Positions 14,574 through 22,936 of a DNA stretch of 64,000 nt are shown piece by piece. The notes beneath the pieces are model-generated. The model did no database searches and was not told where the DNA came from. It saw only the letters and a program-made list of their open reading frames with translations. The stretch's first letter is position 1, and each line of letters opens with the position of its first letter. Source of the stretch: Chryseobacterium endalhagicum (GTDB taxonomy: Bacteria; Bacteroidota; Bacteroidia; Flavobacteriales; Weeksellaceae); assembly GCF_016745235.1 (NCBI RefSeq), contig NZ_JAELVM010000002.1:930001-994000 (forward strand), read 5' to 3'. A program made the translations under genes and the position numbers.

Positions 14574-17159
14574 TTGGCCAAAACCGTCCTCAAAAATATA
14601 TTACAAATTTTAATTATCCTAATTTTTAACAATTTTTTAGCACAGAAAACGCCTGAAAAATTGCCTAAAAATGTGGTTAATGATACTATTTCCAAAAAGG
14701 ATACCATAGTTGTAAAAAAGGAATCTTTAGAAGATATTCTCCACACAAAAGCTGATGATCAGCGAAGAGACGTTCCTAAAAAAATGACTTTTCTGATCAA
14801 AAATGCCCAGGTAAAATACCAGGATATGCAGATTGATGCAGATTATATCTCGATTGATGATGAAAAAAATCTGATCTACGCCCGTGGAAAACAGGATTCC
14901 CTTGGAAAGATTATTGAACCCGTAATTACAACGCAGGCGGGGAAAAAATATGAAACCAACGAGTTCAGCTACAATACAAAAACAAGGCAGGCTATAGCGT
15001 TTAATGCCAGAACAGAAGAAAGCGAAGGGGTAATTACCGCGCAGAAAACCAAAAAGTATAACGATTCCGTCTTTGCGATGAGGAATGCGGATTATACGAC
15101 CGATGAATATTATATCAAGAAAAAAGATACAGCGTCCGATTATTTTATGCGGGCTTCCAATATTAAGCTGATCAAGACCAAAGAAAAATCTCAGATCGTT
15201 ACTGGGCCCATCCAGATGTATATCGAAAGGGTTCCTACGCCTCTGATCCTTCCGTTTGCCATCCTTCCGTTTTCAGACAAAAGGGCTGCGGGTATCCTGA
15301 TCCCGAGTTTCGGGGAAAGGGAAGATGTAGGGTTTTTCCTCAACGGGCTGGGGTATTATCAGCCGATCGGTGAACATTTTGACCTTAAAGTGCTTGCTGA
15401 CATTTATACCAAAGGAAGCTGGAATGTCCGGCCACAAATGAACTACCTCAAGAAGTACCGGTATTCCGGAACCTTTACGGCAGATGTAGGAACCATGGTA
15501 AGAGGAATCAAAGGGCTGGATGACTACAGCAGAAACAGCACCTACAGAATTGCATGGACGCATACGCAGGATACAAAGGCGAATCCTTTCCTGACGTTCA
15601 GTGCTTCGGTAGATATTGTAAGTACGAAGTTTTACAACAACAACCTGAACAATAATTATATTTTCAATCAGAATGTCCTGAATACCCAGCAGAATTCAGC
15701 GGTAACCATTACCAAAAGATTCCTGAAGCTGCCGGTTACGATTACAGGAACGGCTTCTTATGCACAGAATTTTGCAACAGGCCTTGCAGATCTCCGTCTT
15801 CCGCAGATGAATGTGGCGATCAACCAGTTTTATTTATTTGGCTCTAAAACGGGTGTAAGACAGGGACTGCTTGAAAACATCACGGTAAATACAGGATTTA
15901 ACCTGACCAACTTTGTGAGCACTCAGGAAAATGAGCTTTTCACCAATGCGATGTGGGATAAAATGCAGACGGGACTTAAAAACAATATTTCCTTAGGAAC
16001 GAATACCACGGTAGCGAAATACTTCACATTCAGCTTAAGTGCGAACGTTGATAATGCCTTAACCACCAAAACCCTTAAGAAATATTATGATCCTGTAAAG
16101 AATGCGGACGTAGAGGAGATCCAGAAAAATGTTGCAGGATATTCTACTTTCTCCTCATCGGCAAGTCTTCAGACGACGCTTTTCGGAATGCTGAAATTTA
16201 AAAAAGGTGCTGCGGTAGAAGCTGTGAGACATATGATGACGCCAAGTCTTAGCTTTACCTATTCTCCGGATTTCTCCAGCCCAGGTTTTGGATACTATAA
16301 AAATTATTATAATGCAGAAGGCGCTTTAACTCCTTATTCTATTTTTGAAAAAGGAATTGTGGGAAGCCCGTCAAGCGGTGTGGTGGGTGCTTTAGGTTTT
16401 AATATCGGGAACAATATTGAAATGAAGGTGAAATCTAAAAGTGATTCTACAGGCGTGAAGAAAATCAAGATATTTGAATCTCTTAACTTATCAGGAAATT
16501 ACAATTTTGCAGCGAAAACCCATCCATGGTCTGTATTTAGTATTAGCGGACAGTCTTCTTTCTTTAACAATAAATTAAGTGTAAATACAAGCCTTGCCCT
16601 GGAACCTTATAAAATTATTTTTGCTCCGGGAGCTACCACAGGGGTAAGAACAGAACAGTTCGGGCATTTCAGTGTACAGGGATTCAATGTGCAGCTTTCT
16701 TATCCTTTGAGCAGCGAGCTTTTTGGAGAAAAAACAGATTATGCTAAGAAATATCCGGCAAAAGGAGAAGTCCGAAACGAAAATTATTATTTTGATGATG
16801 ATAATTATGCCCATTTCGATCAGGCCTGGACTTTAAATATCAATGCAAACTATGCTTACTCAAAAGGATTATCGGCACTTGGCAATAAAATTGCTTCTAT
16901 AGGTCTGGACGGGAGTATTAAGCTTACCCCGTACTGGAATATCAACGGAAGTACGCATTTTGACCTTGTGACTAAAGATCTGGCTTATACAAGAATAGGG
17001 TTCTCAAGAGATCAGCGAAGTTTTACCATCAACTTTAACTGGGTACCTTTCGGACAGTATAAAGTATATGACTTCTTTATCGGGATCAAAGCCAATATCC
17101 TGAGCGATGCCCTGAAGTATAAGGACAGAAGTTTTACACAGCCTAATGCACCTTTCTAA
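14574..17159 (+). CDS. lptD: LptD-like LPS assembly outer-membrane protein
   Basis: An 861-residue OstA/LptD family protein that inserts lipopolysaccharide into the outer leaflet. A signal peptide (ILQILIILIFNNFLAQ) is followed by an N-terminal OstA beta-jellyroll (about 68-180, MTFLIKNAQVKYQDMQ, DADYISIDDEKNLIYARGKQ) and a long C-terminal barrel ending in VPFGQYKVYDFFIGIKANIL. The start is TTG at 14574: no in-frame ATG lies before the signal sequence, and a -7 box TAATTTTG sits at 14543-14550. The Bacteroidota LptD branch lacks the conserved E. coli cysteines. Family is firm; the start codon is less so. Confidence 0.88.
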   Translation: MAKTVLKNILQILIILIFNNFLAQKTPEKLPKNVVNDTISKKDTIVVKKESLEDILHTKADDQRRDVPKKMTFLIKNAQVKYQDMQIDADYISIDDEKNLIYARGKQDSLGKIIEPVITTQAGKKYETNEFSYNTKTRQAIAFNARTEESEGVITAQKTKKYNDSVFAMRNADYTTDEYYIKKKDTASDYFMRASNIKLIKTKEKSQIVTGPIQMYIERVPTPLILPFAILPFSDKRAAGILIPSFGEREDVGFFLNGLGYYQPIGEHFDLKVLADIYTKGSWNVRPQMNYLKKYRYSGTFTADVGTMVRGIKGLDDYSRNSTYRIAWTHTQDTKANPFLTFSASVDIVSTKFYNNNLNNNYIFNQNVLNTQQNSAVTITKRFLKLPVTITGTASYAQNFATGLADLRLPQMNVAINQFYLFGSKTGVRQGLLENITVNTGFNLTNFVSTQENELFTNAMWDKMQTGLKNNISLGTNTTVAKYFTFSLSANVDNALTTKTLKKYYDPVKNADVEEIQKNVAGYSTFSSSASLQTTLFGMLKFKKGAAVEAVRHMMTPSLSFTYSPDFSSPGFGYYKNYYNAEGALTPYSIFEKGIVGSPSSGVVGALGFNIGNNIEMKVKSKSDSTGVKKIKIFESLNLSGNYNFAAKTHPWSVFSISGQSSFFNNKLSVNTSLALEPYKIIFAPGATTGVRTEQFGHFSVQGFNVQLSYPLSSELFGEKTDYAKKYPAKGEVRNENYYFDDDNYAHFDQAWTLNINANYAYSKGLSALGNKIASIGLDGSIKLTPYWNINGSTHFDLVTKDLAYTRIGFSRDQRSFTINFNWVPFGQYKVYDFFIGIKANILSDALKYKDRSFTQPNAPF

Positions 17160-17166
17160 TATCAGA

Positions 17167-17197
17167 TTGACAATTGTTAATATAAATTTTATATTTG
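17167..17197 (+). promoter_or_regulatory. Promoter of the ridA operon
   Basis: TTG (17167-17169), a 20-bp spacer and TATATTTG (17190-17197) give a good Bacteroidota promoter about 74 bp before the RidA start codon, leaving a 5' leader of roughly 65 nt. Confidence 0.6.
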
Positions 17198-17270
17198 CAA
17201 CCGGAATACATTCAAATGAAATCACTACCGGTGATAACATATGATCTTTAAATAAAAATAAATATCCATT

Positions 17271-17651
17271 ATGAAACAAATAATCAACACAGTTAATGCA
17301 CCTGCAGCAATCGGGCCTTATTCACAAGCAAATATGGCTAACGGAGTTTTGTATATTTCCGGACAGATTCCTGTGGATCCTGCAACTGGTAAATTGGTAG
17401 AAGGAATTGAGAAAGAAACGCACCAGGTAATGAAAAACCTTGAGGCTGTTCTTACTGAAGCGGGAATGACTTTCAAAAATGTTGTAAAAGCCAGCATCTT
17501 CCTGAAGAGCATGGATGATTTTGCGGTGATGAATGATATTTATGCTTCCTATCTGGATGCGGACAGCTATCCGGCCCGTGAGACCGTACAGGTTTCTTGT
17601 CTGCCAAAAAATGTTGATATAGAAATTTCTATGATTGCACATCAGGATTAA
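17271..17651 (+). CDS. ridA: RidA family reactive enamine/imine deaminase
   Basis: A 126-residue YjgF/RidA protein, a trimeric enzyme that hydrolyses reactive 2-aminoacrylate and related enamines released by PLP enzymes. The signature YPARETVQVSCLPKNVDIEI contains the catalytic Arg103 and the conserved Glu118; length is exactly that of the family, and the start MKQIINTVNAPAAIGPYSQ is standard. The next gene, a small membrane protein, begins in a TAATG overlap, so the two are translated together. Confidence 0.94.
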   Translation: MKQIINTVNAPAAIGPYSQANMANGVLYISGQIPVDPATGKLVEGIEKETHQVMKNLEAVLTEAGMTFKNVVKASIFLKSMDDFAVMNDIYASYLDADSYPARETVQVSCLPKNVDIEISMIAHQD

Positions 17652-18106
17652 TGAATTTTATAAGAAATACAATTGCGGTTATCGTAGGTCTTGGTATCGC
17701 CGGACTTATCATTACTCTTGGTATAAGGGCTTTTCCGCAATGGATCACTTTCGATGCTTTTGCTCCTTTTGAGCATTGGCAGAGGTTTCTTTTCAGCATG
17801 AAGGACGATAATGCATTTTTCGGGTTTCTGCTGTTTATTTCCGGTCTGGGAACTACCATTGGAGGTGTGGCTACGGCATTGATCGTAAAGTATGCTAAAG
17901 TGGCATATGCAATCCTGATCGGCTTTATTATGCTTTTCATAGCCATGCTGGATGTTATTGTATTTCCTTATCATCCTACATTCTATAAGATCTCTATTTT
18001 CCTTACTTTCTTCCCGTTTTCGTGGATAGGAGGGAAGATTGTAGAAGTCATTTATGAGCGGAATAAGAAAAAGAAAATCGCTGAGAAAATGAACAAATCC
18101 AAATAA
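17651..18106 (+). CDS. Four-helix membrane protein, unknown
   Basis: A 151-residue inner-membrane protein with about four hydrophobic helices (near 5-25, 52-75, 82-105 and 110-130) and a lysine-rich cytoplasmic tail (ERNKKKKIAEKMNKSK). No enzyme motif is recognised; similar small proteins are found across Flavobacteriia as hypothetical membrane proteins. The stop of ridA overlaps its start (TAATG), so it is in the same operon. A functional link to RidA is not obvious. Confidence 0.75.
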   Translation: MNFIRNTIAVIVGLGIAGLIITLGIRAFPQWITFDAFAPFEHWQRFLFSMKDDNAFFGFLLFISGLGTTIGGVATALIVKYAKVAYAILIGFIMLFIAMLDVIVFPYHPTFYKISIFLTFFPFSWIGGKIVEVIYERNKKKKIAEKMNKSK

Positions 18107-18133
18107 AGGAGGCTCTCTAAAAAGCTTCCAAAG

Positions 18134-18172
18134 AATAATCCCCGAATCCAAAAGCTTCGGGGATTATTTTTG
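18134..18172 (+). terminator. Terminator of the ridA operon
   Basis: A perfect 13-bp stem (18134-18146 with 18156-18168) with a 9-nt loop, followed by a T run. It lies 28 bp after the membrane protein stop codon, and is also the left end of the interspersed repeat. Confidence 0.85.
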
Positions 18173-18497
18173 TTGTTGATTCTAAGATATGTTTTGTTGG
18201 AATAGTGCAAAGGCGCAAATTTTATGACAAAAATACGTTGTAAGATGCAAAGATTTTATCTCCGATAAAAATTGAGTACCGCCGTCATTGCGAGGAGCAA
18301 AGCGACGAAGCAATCTCATCATTATCATTGCCATTATCATCATCCTTGCTGAAAATCTCAGATTTTCTTGCGCCTTAAATATTCGCAAAGCAATAGAGCC
18401 CTTGCGCCGTTGCGATTCCCAACAAAGCATCACAACAAGCAAAAAGCTTCTATTTTCTTCGATTGAAAATCGCAAAGGCGTAAATATTATGACAAAA

Positions 18498-18537
18498 CAA
18501 AAACAGGCCGTCTCAGTTTTGAGACAGCCTGTTTTGT
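18498..18537 (-). terminator. Terminator of the HtrA gene
   Basis: Stem arms AAACAGGC-C-GTCTCA and TGAGAC-A-GCCTGTTT (one mismatch) with a short GTTT loop. On the minus strand a T-rich tail follows, about 32 bp past the stop codon of the protease. Confidence 0.8.
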
Positions 18538-18569
18538 TGATATGAAAAGACTATTAGTCTGTAGTTCTA

Positions 18570-20099
18570 TTAAGGCATTTTGAATCCTTTGGTATAGATT
18601 CTTCCATAATCGTCCACAAATTTCACCTGCACATTCCCCTGGTATTTATCCAGGATCTTTTCTACATCTTTCTGTGAATTTACCGGTTTACCGTTGATTT
18701 CTATAATAATGTAATTGTCTACGATACCAATCTTGGCCATTTCACTTCCTTCATTTACATTTTTAGCCACTACACCACTGTTTAATCCGTATTCAGTTTT
18801 GAACTTTTCATTTAACGGATCAAAGTCTGCACCTATTTTTTCAGTGACGCTTAAATCGTCTTTCGTTCGGGTTGTAGTTCCTCCGTTCTGATCTTTAAGG
18901 GTTACTGTAGTCGTATTTTCCTTACCGTTTCTGCTATACGTTACCTGAACTTTATCGCCCGGACGCTTACTTCCGATAGACATGGAAAGATCAGCGAAAT
19001 CGGTAATGGCATACGTATCTATTTTCGTAATGATGTCTCCTTTTTTCAGACCTGCATCTTCAGCACCGCTCTTGTCTCCAAAACCTGTTACATACACTCC
19101 GGATCCGGATTTAATAGTCGTTTTGTTCTGCTTATTGTACGCAGCTACCTGCATGTCATTGGAAAGGTCTAAGGATGAAACGCCTAAGAATCCTCTCTGT
19201 ACAATTCCGAATTTCTTGATATCCTCAACAATTTTTCTGGCTAGGTTGGCAGGAACGGCAAATCCGTATCCCTGATAATACCCTGTTGTAGACTGGATTG
19301 CTGAGTTGATCCCGATAAGATCCCCGTTCACATTCACAAGTGCGCCTCCGGAGTTACCTGGATTAATCGCTGCATCCGTCTGGATAAAGCTTTCAATAGG
19401 GTTGGTTGCTTTTCCCTGGCCTCCAAGGATTCCGATTCCTCTTCCTTTTGCAGAAACAATACCTGCTGTTACTGTAGAATTTAATCCCAGTGGATTTCCT
19501 ACGGCAAGTACCCATTGTCCTACTTCAATATTGTCAGAATTAGCGAAGTTCAGATAAGGAAGTCCTTTTTCTTCTATTTTAAGTAAAGAAATGTCTGTAT
19601 TGGGATCTGTTCCTACAAGAGTTGCTATATAAGATTTCTTGTTGCTTAAAACAACTTCCAGCTTATTCGCTCCTGCCACCACGTGGTTATTGGAAATGAT
19701 GTATCCGTCCGGCGAAATGATTACCCCGGATCCCATTCCTGAAGGCATATTGTCCGGAACTTGCTGCTTCTGTCTCTGCTGGCCCCTTCCTCCTCCGAAA
19801 GGATCTCCGAAGAAGAAATCAAACAGGTCTTGCTCCGAAGCTCTGCTTGTAGATCTGCTCTGATAATTTTTAATGGTAACTACAGCGGGAACGGTGGTTT
19901 TTGATGCCTTTACGAAATCGTCACCTACAGTTCCGGTATTCATTCCTACGAATGATGCATTGGGAGTAGCTGCTGTGAAATAAGACTGGTCTCCGTTATT
20001 GGAATGCTCACCGAAATATTTTAATGTCCCAACGGTAGTAGCTCCTGAGACAACTCCAACTACTGCAAATGGTAATAGTTTTTTTAAAGTACTCTTCAT
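18570..20099 (-). CDS. DegP/HtrA-family periplasmic serine protease
   Basis: A 509-residue Do-type protease/chaperone that degrades misfolded envelope proteins. An uncleaved or cleaved N-terminal hydrophobic segment (about 9-26) is followed by a trypsin-like domain, with catalytic His139 (SNNHVVAG), Asp169 (PNTDISLLK) and Ser250 (NPGNSGGALV), and two PDZ domains (about 300-395 and 420-505). A Gly/Gln-rich LA loop lies at 100-115. Length and order are typical of DegQ/DegP. The gene is monocistronic with its own terminator; a -7 box TAAATTTG lies on the minus strand at 20148-20155. Which DegP paralogue it is cannot be told. Confidence 0.92.
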   Translation of the reverse strand: MKSTLKKLLPFAVVGVVSGATTVGTLKYFGEHSNNGDQSYFTAATPNASFVGMNTGTVGDDFVKASKTTVPAVVTIKNYQSRSTSRASEQDLFDFFFGDPFGGGRGQQRQKQQVPDNMPSGMGSGVIISPDGYIISNNHVVAGANKLEVVLSNKKSYIATLVGTDPNTDISLLKIEEKGLPYLNFANSDNIEVGQWVLAVGNPLGLNSTVTAGIVSAKGRGIGILGGQGKATNPIESFIQTDAAINPGNSGGALVNVNGDLIGINSAIQSTTGYYQGYGFAVPANLARKIVEDIKKFGIVQRGFLGVSSLDLSNDMQVAAYNKQNKTTIKSGSGVYVTGFGDKSGAEDAGLKKGDIITKIDTYAITDFADLSMSIGSKRPGDKVQVTYSRNGKENTTTVTLKDQNGGTTTRTKDDLSVTEKIGADFDPLNEKFKTEYGLNSGVVAKNVNEGSEMAKIGIVDNYIIIEINGKPVNSQKDVEKILDKYQGNVQVKFVDDYGRIYTKGFKMP

Positions 20100-20447
20100 T
20101 GTATATCTTTCTTTTTTTATTTATTGACTTTTTTGTTTTAGCGTAAACAAATTTAATGCTAAATAAGTATGCAATTAGCATGCTGTGTTTCAATTTTAAC
20201 TAAAATTTAACGGCTATTATGGCATTTTATGTATTATGTCATAATCTTAAATGCATCATTAACAAAACTTAAAAAAATATTAAAGAAAAAATGTCACATG
20301 AACAGTTGATAAATGACATAATGCCACGTAGAAGTTACGATAATTAATTCAAATATATTCACTCACTGCTCATTGGGATGTAGAGGTGCATTCAATTTAA
20401 AAATGATTATATTTGCAAAAATTTTTCTCACTTAAAACGTTTATAGC
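20100..20447. promoter_or_regulatory. Divergent control region between htrA and trhO
   Basis: This 348-bp gap holds no gene. It contains a -7 box for the protease (TAAATTTG, minus strand 20148-20155) and one for trhO (TATATTTG, 20408-20415). Two nested inverted repeats share one axis: TTATGTCAT (20234-20242) with ATGACATAA (20313-20321), and TGGCATT (20220-20226) with AATGCCA (20320-20326). The spacing of about 70-95 bp would suit a looped regulator site, but this is speculative. Confidence 0.45.
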
Positions 20448-21818
20448 ATGCAACTGTATAACACCTTAAGCGCAGAAGAAAGAGCTCAACTTATTGATGA
20501 AGCCGGTAAGGAACGCCTTACATTGTCTTTCTATGCGTATGCCAAAATTGAAGATCCCAAAAAATTTCGCGACGAATTATTTATAGCCTGGAACGCACTG
20601 GATGCGCTTGGCCGTATTTATGTTGCCCATGAAGGAATTAATGCTCAGATGAGCGTTCCTGCGGATCAGTTTGAGGCTTTTCGGGATACGCTGGAAGTAT
20701 ACGACTTTATGAAGGGAATCCGCTTGAATGTGGCCGTAGATCAGGACAATCACTCTTTTTTAAAATTAACCATAAAGGTCAGAAATAAAATCGTTGCTGA
20801 CGGTTTGAACGATGATACTTTTGATGTAACCAATAAAGGAATTCACTTAAAGGCACAGGAATTCAATTCAATGCTTGAAGATCCGAATACCATTGTTGTG
20901 GATTTCAGAAACCACTACGAAAGTGAAGTAGGGCATTTTGAAGGAGCCATTACGCCGGACGTGGAAAACTTCAGAGAAAGCTTACCTATTATCAATGAGC
21001 AGCTGCAGGATTTTAAAGAAGATAAAAACCTGCTGATGTATTGTACCGGCGGAATCCGTTGCGAAAAAGCCAGTGCTTATTTTAAACATCAGGGCTTTAA
21101 AAACGTATTCCAGTTAGAAGGCGGAATCATTGAATATACCCGACAGATCAAAGAAGAAGGCATAGAAAGTAAGTTTATCGGTAAAAACTTTGTATTTGAC
21201 CATAGATTAGGAGAAAGAATCACAGACGATATTATTTCGCAGTGCCACCAGTGTGGAAAACCTTGTGATAACCACACCAACTGTTCCAACGACGCCTGTC
21301 ATTTATTGTTCATTCAGTGTGACGAATGTAAAGCTGCGATGGAAAACTGCTGTTCTACGGAATGTCTGGAAACCATCCATCTGCCTTTGGAAGAGCAGCT
21401 GAAACTAAGAAAAGGGCTTCAGGTTGGCAATAAAGTGTTCAGAAAAGGAAAATCAGATGCTTTAAAATTCAAAAATTCAGGCGATTTACCTGATAAACCT
21501 TTAGCAAAAGCAGAAACGAAAAATATCCGTCAGAAAATATCCGTTAAGAAAGTTTTAATCGGAAAAGCTGAACATTACTATTCCAAATCAAAAATCGGAC
21601 AGTTCCTGATTGAAAACAAAGAACTTTCAGTAGGAGACAAGGTTTTGATTTCAGGTCCTACAACGGGTGATCAGGAATTGATCATGACTGAAATTTTCGC
21701 CAACGGAGGTCCGTGTGAAACAGCTGCAATCGGAGATCAGATCACATTTGAAATTCCATTCAGAGTGCGTCTGTCCGATAAACTGTATAAAATTACAGAT
21801 CCTTCCGAAAACGCTTAA
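20448..21818 (+). CDS. trhO: tRNA uridine-34 hydroxylase TrhO with C-terminal extension
   Basis: A 456-residue rhodanese-like enzyme of the TrhO/YceA family, which hydroxylates U34 of tRNAs on the way to 5-methoxy- or carboxymethoxyuridine. An N-terminal acylphosphatase-like domain (about 25-115, YVAHEGINAQMSVP) is followed by a rhodanese domain (about 130-240) with the active loop CTGGIRCE (Cys199, Cys205), then a Cys-rich putative zinc region (CHQCGKPCDNHTNC ... CDECKAAMENCC). Beyond about 345 a 110-residue extension (IGKAEHYYSKSKIGQFLIEN ... DQITFEIPFRVRLSDKLYKI) resembles the small beta-barrel found at the end of U32 peptidases. E. coli TrhO, of about 350 residues, lacks it. Confidence 0.9.
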   Translation: MQLYNTLSAEERAQLIDEAGKERLTLSFYAYAKIEDPKKFRDELFIAWNALDALGRIYVAHEGINAQMSVPADQFEAFRDTLEVYDFMKGIRLNVAVDQDNHSFLKLTIKVRNKIVADGLNDDTFDVTNKGIHLKAQEFNSMLEDPNTIVVDFRNHYESEVGHFEGAITPDVENFRESLPIINEQLQDFKEDKNLLMYCTGGIRCEKASAYFKHQGFKNVFQLEGGIIEYTRQIKEEGIESKFIGKNFVFDHRLGERITDDIISQCHQCGKPCDNHTNCSNDACHLLFIQCDECKAAMENCCSTECLETIHLPLEEQLKLRKGLQVGNKVFRKGKSDALKFKNSGDLPDKPLAKAETKNIRQKISVKKVLIGKAEHYYSKSKIGQFLIENKELSVGDKVLISGPTTGDQELIMTEIFANGGPCETAAIGDQITFEIPFRVRLSDKLYKITDPSENA

Positions 21819-21830
21819 ATCCATTAAGTT

Positions 21831-22406
21831 ATGCTAAAAGCTGAACTTAGAAAAAAATATATGCAGAAAAGAAAAGCCTTGTCAAGTGATGAGGCTTTCC
21901 TGTTATCTGAAAAAATTCTGGATCATTTTCTGGATTATTTTAAACCTGAAAAAGGGCAGAAGGTGCATGTTTTTATCCCGATTGAAAAGTTTAAAGAAAT
22001 TAACACCGGAATTTTTATTGACGCTTTTTTACAGAATAACATTCGTGTTTTTGTACCTAAAGTAGTGGCAGATGATCTGATCTCTGTGGAAATTAACAAA
22101 GACACAGCTTTTGAAACCAGCGGATGGGGGATTTCAGAACCTATCTCTAATGAAGATTCAGGAGAGCTTCATTTTGATTATGTGATCACTCCTTTGCTGT
22201 ACAGCGATGCTGAAGGCAACAGGATAGGCTATGGAAAAGGTTTCTATGATGCGTTTTTCCAAAGTATTTCCGGGGCTTCCAAAAAAATTGGGGTCAATTA
22301 TTTCAGTCCTGATGAAAAGATCGATGATGTCTGGGAAAATGATATTCCGTTAGATTATCTCGTTACGCCCACTGAAGTACTGTCTTTCTTTAAAGGTGAA
22401 GAATAG
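21831..22406 (+). CDS. 5-formyltetrahydrofolate cyclo-ligase
   Basis: A 191-residue enzyme that converts 5-formyl-THF to 5,10-methenyl-THF with ATP. The family motifs are present: the N-terminal KAELRKKYMQKRKALS, and the ATP/folate loop NRIGYGKGFYDAFF near residues 134-147. It follows trhO by 12 bp and is probably in its operon. The last 52 bp overlap, tail to tail, the 3' end of a convergent lipoprotein gene, so the two transcripts can form antisense pairs. Also called ygfA or fau in other bacteria. Confidence 0.9.
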   Translation: MLKAELRKKYMQKRKALSSDEAFLLSEKILDHFLDYFKPEKGQKVHVFIPIEKFKEINTGIFIDAFLQNNIRVFVPKVVADDLISVEINKDTAFETSGWGISEPISNEDSGELHFDYVITPLLYSDAEGNRIGYGKGFYDAFFQSISGASKKIGVNYFSPDEKIDDVWENDIPLDYLVTPTEVLSFFKGEE

Positions 22407-22936
22407 AAATCTAAGAAATAAAATTTAAATTCCTTCTTAATCATAGGAGTTGAAAGCAGAATATACTGAGCATTCTTCTCAAAAGTTCCCAGAGATTTAT
22501 TTTTTGAATCAAAATATTCCAGATTGAATTTTGCATAATCCAAAGTGTCTTTTTTATAGAATTCTTTATAAACACTCAGGTTGTTTACTTTCACAGATTT
22601 TACTTTCAGGCTGTCCAGCTCTTTAAACAGCTTTTTGAACGTCAGTGAATCCGGTTTGTGGAAATAGCTCTGCATTTGGGAATAAATAACGGTGTCTATC
22701 TCTGTGTCTTTGTTTCCGGAAAGATATAAAGTAGAAAGATCAAGGAGTTCCTGTACTTTCTGTTTCGTAATGGAGTTAATCGCCTGCATACTGTCCATCT
22801 GAACGGCAGGATAGCTTTTTATATTCGTGCTGTTTCTCAGTTTATCCAGATCGCTTACTTCGGTTTTTTTATTATTGCAGGAAACAAATGCTAAAAAAAG
22901 TACTGCGAAAATTAAAAACTTATTTATTCTCTTCAT
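22355..22936 (-). CDS. Lipoprotein, unknown function
   Basis: A 193-residue lipoprotein (lipobox LAFVSC, Cys20) with a mostly helical, charged mature part and no recognised domain. Its start overlaps the end of the upstream 393-residue membrane protein gene by 17 bp, so the two form a translationally coupled pair and may work together at the inner or outer membrane. Its 3' end overlaps the folate cyclo-ligase gene, convergent, by 52 bp. The frame is kept because lipobox and coupling are clear. Confidence 0.7.
   Translation of the reverse strand: MKRINKFLIFAVLFLAFVSCNNKKTEVSDLDKLRNSTNIKSYPAVQMDSMQAINSITKQKVQELLDLSTLYLSGNKDTEIDTVIYSQMQSYFHKPDSLTFKKLFKELDSLKVKSVKVNNLSVYKEFYKKDTLDYAKFNLEYFDSKNKSLGTFEKNAQYILLSTPMIKKEFKFYFLDFYSSPLKKDSTSVGVTR

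Larger units (their letters stand above)
18109..18537. repeat. Hairpin-bounded interspersed repeat, copy 2
   Basis: The 463-bp gap between the ridA operon and the HtrA gene has no gene. It opens with AGGAGGCTCTCTAAAAAGCTT and the same 13-bp hairpin (18134-18146 with 18156-18168) seen at 7283-7317. The middle contains CGTCATTGCGAGGAGCAAAG (18282 onward) followed by CGACGAAGCAATC, a palindromic word widespread in bacterial intergenic DNA. It ends with a hairpin (18498-18537). Copy 1 is at 7256-7579; the middles differ. Confidence 0.75.

Noticed and set aside
17629..18151. Minus-strand frames opposite the small membrane protein gene
   Set aside because: The plus-strand gene is coupled to ridA by TAATG and has clear membrane helices; the antisense frames have neither.
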